Assembly (NCBI GenBank): GCA_012267605.1
Contig: JAAXGF010000089.1
Span: forward strand, 435 to 9,843
Direction of reading: 5' to 3'
Source of the DNA: Alphaproteobacteria bacterium
GTDB taxonomy: Bacteria > Pseudomonadota > Alphaproteobacteria > JAAXGF01
DNA length: 9,409 nt
Shown piece by piece: positions 6,054 to 9,409 of this stretch. The notes beneath the pieces were generated by a model. It ran no database searches. It saw only the letters and a program-made list of their open reading frames with translations, and was not told the origin of the DNA. The stretch's first letter is position 1. Each line of letters opens with the position of its first letter. Position numbers and translations under genes: made by a program.

Positions 6054-8741
6054 ATGAGCGATAGTGACGATAAAGATACGAAGCCGTCGATTCGTTTGAA
6101 GCGGCCTGGCCGGCTCGAACTGCATAAGACGATCGAGACCGGTCAAGTGCGCCAAAGTTTCTCCCATGGCCGCTCGAAGGCGGTGACAGTGGAGGTCCGG
6201 CGCAAGCGCACCTTTACGGCTGGCGAAGGCGGCCGGATGAAAGAGGTCAAGGCCAAACAAGACGACTTGTCGTTCGCCTCCGAATCAGGCACCGGGTCTA
6301 CGTCGGATGCTCGCGTATCACGGGATTCGGGAAGCCGAGGCAGGCGTTCACCCGCGATATTAAAAACTCTCACCGTAGAGGAAAAAGAGGCCCGCGCCCG
6401 GGCACTGGAAATTGCCCGCCGCGATGTGGTGAAACCGCCGGCGCCGAGCACAACGGAGCCGGAAGTGCAACCGGTGGCGGAGCCCGAGGTTGTCGACGCG
6501 GAACCGCCCGTGGAGAAGCCAACACCCCAGCCGGAGGTTGCCGACGTACTCCCCGAAGAAGCCCCTGTGCCCGCCGCCAAAGCAAAAGAAGACGGTGAAG
6601 CCAAGAAAGACCGGGAATACACCAAGCGACAGGCGGATTCGGACGCCCGCCGAAAAGCAGACGAAGAGGCCGCCCGACGATTAGCCCAGGCGGAGGAAGC
6701 CGGACGCCGCGCGCTACAGAAAGCGGCGGCGAATCCGTGCGTGGCCAAAGATACGGAAACACCCGAACGGGAGGAGTCGAGCGACCGTGGGCGCCGAGGC
6801 AAGGGCGAAGCGAGGCGTCCACATTTAGGGCCACGTCGAGATCAGCCGCGTCGGCGCGGTGGCAAGATGACGGTCACCCAAGCCTTGTCCGAAGACGAGC
6901 GCGTTCGTAGCTTGGCGTCCGTTCGCCGCGCGCGCGAGCGGGAACGCCGAGCTCATCAAAAGGAATCCGCCGAAGTCACAAAGGTGATTCGCGAAGTTGT
7001 CATCCCGGACACTTTGACGGTGCAGGAACTTGCCAACCGCATGGCGGTACGCGGCGCTGAAGTGATCAAGGTATTAATGAAAATGGGGACAATGGCGACG
7101 ATCAATCAGACGATCGACGCGGATACCGCCGAGTTGTTGGTGGTCGAATTCGGCCACAAGGTAAAGCGTGTCAGCGGCGCAGACGTTGAAATCGGGCTCA
7201 AGGGGGAAGACGACCCAGCCGAGCTTCTCACGGCCCGCGCGCCAGTAGTGACCGTCATGGGACACGTTGATCACGGCAAGACATCATTATTGGACGCATT
7301 GCGTCGGACGGATATCGCCGGCGGCGAGGCGGGAGGAATTACTCAGCACATCGGCGCCTACCAAGTCACTTTGAAATCTGGAGAAAAAATTACCTTTCTT
7401 GACACCCCGGGACATGAAGCGTTCACCGCGATGCGGGCACGCGGCGCGAAGGTCACTGACGTGGTCGTCCTGGTGGTTGCGGCCGACGACGGCGTCATGC
7501 CCCAAACGGACGAGGCCATCAACCATGCCCAAGCGGCAAACGTCCCGCTGGTTGTTGCCATCAACAAGATTGATCGGCCCGACGCCGATCCTACCAGAGT
7601 ATGCAACGATCTGTTGAAGCACGGTCTGGTTGTCGAGTCCTTGGGAGGTGAAGTGCTGGCCATCGAAGTTTCAGCTACCCAACAAACGAATTTGGAGAAG
7701 CTTGAGGAAGCCATACTGCTGCAGGCGGAACTCCTCGATCTCAAGGCCAACCCCGATCGACCCGCGGAAGGCATTGTTGTGGAAGCACGTCTTGACCGAG
7801 GGCGAGGGCCGGTAGCCACAGTTCTCGTCCAGCGTGGCACGCTACATATTGGCGACATTATCGTCACCGGTGGCGAATGGGGAAAAGTTCGCGCCTTGAT
7901 CGACGATCGCTGGCGGCCCCTTAAGCAGGCAGGACCGTCAGTGCCGGTCGAAGTTCTGGGTTTAGGGTCGGCGCCGCAGCCTGGCGACGAGATGGCGACG
8001 GTCGAGAGCGAGAGGCGCGCGCGCGAGATTACCCAGTTCCGCCAAGACAATCAGCGTAAGGCGCGTGCCGCATCGGGTGTGCGGGGAACGCTCGAGCAGA
8101 TGTTCGCGGCGATTCAGGACGGCGAGATGAAGGAATTGGCCGTGGTCGTGAAATCGGACGTCCAGGGTTCACTCGAAGCCATCGCGTCCAGTCTGGAACA
8201 GCTCGGCACGGATGAAGTGGGCGTACGCATGATTCACGGTGGAGTGGGTGCTATCACCGAATCCGACGTCGCGCTCGCCAATGCGTCCAACGCGCTAATC
8301 ATGGGCTTCAATGTACGGGCGAACGCTCAGGCGCGGGAACTTGCCCAGCGCGAAAACCTTCCGATTCGCTACTACTCGGTGATCTACAATGTAATTGACG
8401 ATGTCAAGGCGGCCCTTGCCGGCATGCTTTCTCCCGAACTCCGTGAGCGCATTCTCGGCAACGCCCAGGTGCTCGAGGTGTTCGATATTACCAAGATTGG
8501 CAAGATCGCCGGGTGCCGGGTGCTCGATGGCATCATCAAACGCAGCTCCAAGGTCCGCTTGCTGCGGGATAGCGTGGTTATTCACGAGGGCCAAATCGGC
8601 ACGCTCAGGCGTTTCAAGGATGACGCGCGCGAAGTAAAGGAAGGCCTTGAATGCGGCATGTCGATTGAAACCTTTCAAGATATCAAGCCCGGCGATGTTA
8701 TCGAGGCGTTCGAAATGGAGGAGGTCGCCCGAACCTTGTAG
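6054..8741 (+). CDS. infB: Translation initiation factor IF-2
   Basis: IF2 is the GTPase that brings formyl-Met-tRNA to the 30S subunit and promotes 50S joining. The 895-aa protein begins with the alphaproteobacterial N-terminal motif RLKRPGRLEL and QVRQSFSHGRSKAVTVEVRR. A long low-complexity charged, Pro- and Ala-rich linker (about 55-270) follows, then the IF2_N helical domain (about 315-375). The G domain carries G1 GHVDHGKT (403-410), switch region GITQHIGAY (428-436), G3 DTPGH (450-454), G4 NKID (504-507) and G5 SAT (540-542). Beta-barrel domain II, domain III (about 680-790) and the fMet-tRNA-binding C2 barrel (about 800-895, with the conserved Cys-containing KIAGCRVLDG) complete it. 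ATG 6054 is chosen over the in-frame ATG 5973 because homology starts there and GGAG at 6046-6049 precedes it. An unusual Trp is at residue 620. Confidence 0.97.
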   Translation: MSDSDDKDTKPSIRLKRPGRLELHKTIETGQVRQSFSHGRSKAVTVEVRRKRTFTAGEGGRMKEVKAKQDDLSFASESGTGSTSDARVSRDSGSRGRRSPAILKTLTVEEKEARARALEIARRDVVKPPAPSTTEPEVQPVAEPEVVDAEPPVEKPTPQPEVADVLPEEAPVPAAKAKEDGEAKKDREYTKRQADSDARRKADEEAARRLAQAEEAGRRALQKAAANPCVAKDTETPEREESSDRGRRGKGEARRPHLGPRRDQPRRRGGKMTVTQALSEDERVRSLASVRRARERERRAHQKESAEVTKVIREVVIPDTLTVQELANRMAVRGAEVIKVLMKMGTMATINQTIDADTAELLVVEFGHKVKRVSGADVEIGLKGEDDPAELLTARAPVVTVMGHVDHGKTSLLDALRRTDIAGGEAGGITQHIGAYQVTLKSGEKITFLDTPGHEAFTAMRARGAKVTDVVVLVVAADDGVMPQTDEAINHAQAANVPLVVAINKIDRPDADPTRVCNDLLKHGLVVESLGGEVLAIEVSATQQTNLEKLEEAILLQAELLDLKANPDRPAEGIVVEARLDRGRGPVATVLVQRGTLHIGDIIVTGGEWGKVRALIDDRWRPLKQAGPSVPVEVLGLGSAPQPGDEMATVESERRAREITQFRQDNQRKARAASGVRGTLEQMFAAIQDGEMKELAVVVKSDVQGSLEAIASSLEQLGTDEVGVRMIHGGVGAITESDVALANASNALIMGFNVRANAQARELAQRENLPIRYYSVIYNVIDDVKAALAGMLSPELRERILGNAQVLEVFDITKIGKIAGCRVLDGIIKRSSKVRLLRDSVVIHEGQIGTLRRFKDDAREVKEGLECGMSIETFQDIKPGDVIEAFEMEEVARTL

Positions 8742-8758
8742 ATCACTTCGTGATCTGT
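8738..8758 (+). other. Stem-loop over the infB stop codon
   Basis: AGATCAC (8740-8746) and GTGATCT (8750-8756) form a perfect 7-bp stem with loop TTC, extendable by two G-U pairs. The infB stop TAG (8739-8741) lies in the 5' arm. No T-run follows, so it is not a standard intrinsic terminator. It may stabilise an RNA end, mark a processing site, or be chance. The remaining 68-base spacer to rbfA shows only the rbfA ribosome binding site. Confidence 0.5.
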
Positions 8759-8809
8759 CCAGCCGGCCTAGCCACCCTTCGGTATGTCGGAAACGTTGAG
8801 GATGCGGGT

Positions 8810-9211
8810 GTGAAGCCGCGAATTGTCGGACAAGGCGCAAGTCAAAGGCAGCTACGCGTCGGCGAGGAAATCCGCCATGCCTTAGCCTCGGTGTTGGTGC
8901 GTGACGAACTGCGCGATCCAGATTTGATCGGCTGCTCGGTGACGGTTACCGAGGTACGTCCCACCCCGGACCTGCGTCAAGCCACCGTGTTCGTCGTACC
9001 GTTCGGGGGCGGCGATGCCGAATCGCTCTTGGTCGCATTGAATCGCGCCGCCTCTTTTCTCCAGCACAGGGTTGGCCAGATGGTGCGCCTCAAATTTGTT
9101 CCGCGTCTCAGTTTTCGGCTCGACGGCACGTTTGACAATGCCGAGCGAATCCGCAGCCTGTTGGACAAAACGGGAATGAACCAACGGGGAGACACCGGTG
9201 CCGACGAGTAA
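8810..9211 (+). CDS. rbfA: 30S ribosome-binding factor RbfA
   Basis: RbfA binds 30S precursors and helps mature the 5' end of 16S rRNA and helix 1. The 133-aa product is a single KH-like domain: SQRQLRVGEEIRHALASVL (11-29), ELRDPDLIGCSVTVTEVRPTPDLRQATVFV (33-62), and the conserved C-terminal block LKFVPRLSFRLDGTFDNAERI (94-114). GTG 8810 is chosen because GAGG at 8798-8801 lies eight bases upstream and the protein then begins just before the conserved part. The frame is also open to GTG 8750, which would add 20 residues of unconserved look and start inside the infB stop hairpin. It lies 68 bases after infB, and its 3' end overlaps truB by 14 bp. The short charged tail after residue 121 is unremarkable. 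Confidence 0.93.
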   Translation: MKPRIVGQGASQRQLRVGEEIRHALASVLVRDELRDPDLIGCSVTVTEVRPTPDLRQATVFVVPFGGGDAESLLVALNRAASFLQHRVGQMVRLKFVPRLSFRLDGTFDNAERIRSLLDKTGMNQRGDTGADE

Positions 9212-9409
9212 GCCGCTTCATGGCTGGCTTAACGTGGACAAACCCCGCGGAATCAGCTCGGCGCGCGTTGTGGCTCGGGTACGGCAGCTCGCGGGCGGGG
9301 TTAAAGTTGGTCACGCGGGCACCCTGGATCCTCTGGCGACCGGCGTACTGCCACTGGCGTTGGGCGAGGCGACGAAAACCAGCGCCTATGTTGTGGGCCG
9401 GTCCAAGAC
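9198..9409 (+). CDS. truB: tRNA pseudouridine-55 synthase, N-terminal part (cut by window end)
   Basis: TruB converts U55 in the tRNA T-loop to pseudouridine. Only the first 70 codons are present. They show HGWLNVDKPRGISSARVV (8-25) and the catalytic motif GHAGTLDPLATGVLPLALGEAT (38-59), in which Asp44 is the nucleophile. The start GTG 9198 has a good Shine-Dalgarno GGGGAG (9186-9191) six bases upstream and overlaps the rbfA stop (9209-9211), suggesting translational coupling. The gene continues beyond the window; in many proteobacteria rpsO and pnp follow, but this cannot be seen here. Confidence 0.95.
   Translation, partial: MPTSKPLHGWLNVDKPRGISSARVVARVRQLAGGVKVGHAGTLDPLATGVLPLALGEATKTSAYVVGRSK

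Noticed and set aside
6143..6802. 219-codon minus-strand open frame rich in Ser, Ala and Gly
   Set aside because: It is the antisense of the low-complexity GC-rich linker of infB, where long chance frames are expected.
6811..6825. Partial copy of the 14-bp repeat inside infB (AGGCGTCCA)
   Set aside because: Only nine bases agree and it lies in a conserved reading frame; chance is the simplest explanation.
8750..8809. Upstream GTG extending RbfA by 20 residues
   Set aside because: It lies inside the infB stop hairpin, lacks a Shine-Dalgarno, and the added residues look unlike RbfA; GTG 8810 has GAGG at good distance.

Overview
The window is a chromosomal housekeeping segment, almost certainly from an alphaproteobacterium. 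The evidence is the gene order and the proteins themselves: an Xre-type regulator, then metK, trmB, rimP, nusA, a YlxR/L7Ae-type fusion protein, infB, rbfA and truB, all on the + strand. The IF2 N-terminus (residues 14-53, including KRPGRLEL and QVRQSFSHGRSK) and the YlxR protein joined to an L7Ae-like half are typical of that class. I cannot place it below class from the sequence alone. Moderate-to-high GC and frequent GTG/TTG starts would fit a Rhodospirillales-like or uncultivated lineage, but that is inference.

Layout: (1) Bases 1-454 hold a perfect 14-bp tandem repeat directly before a 137-aa Cro/CI-type DNA-binding protein. (2) Bases 455-829 are non-coding. They hold several stem-loops, two of which carry CCAAA in the loop while a third, the strongest, carries the complementary UUUGG; a short pairing could also cover the metK ribosome binding site. 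(3) Bases 830-2706 hold metK and trmB, which overlap at a TTGA. (4) Bases 2707-3134 are a second non-coding stretch with a sigma70-like promoter, a strong intrinsic terminator/attenuator (2911-2934) and about 200 bases of leader. (5) Bases 3135-9409 are the translation/transcription-factor operon rimP-nusA-ylxR-infB-rbfA-truB, tightly packed with overlaps at rimP/nusA (4 bp), nusA/ylxR (23 bp) and rbfA/truB (14 bp). truB runs off the end.

How the genes work together: MetK makes S-adenosylmethionine, and TrmB uses it to methylate G46 of tRNA. RimP and RbfA mature the 30S subunit, IF2 starts translation, TruB makes pseudouridine 55 in tRNA, and NusA acts on transcription elongation, pausing and termination. 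The terminator in the rimP leader gives a plausible route for feedback by NusA, as is known for the E. coli counterpart of this operon.

I found no mobile element, CRISPR array, defence system, toxin pair or biosynthetic cluster. The proteins look ordinary and intact. The parts most worth a second look are the two untranslated leaders, above all the possible loop-loop structured RNA upstream of metK. Five of the nine genes appear to start with GTG or TTG.
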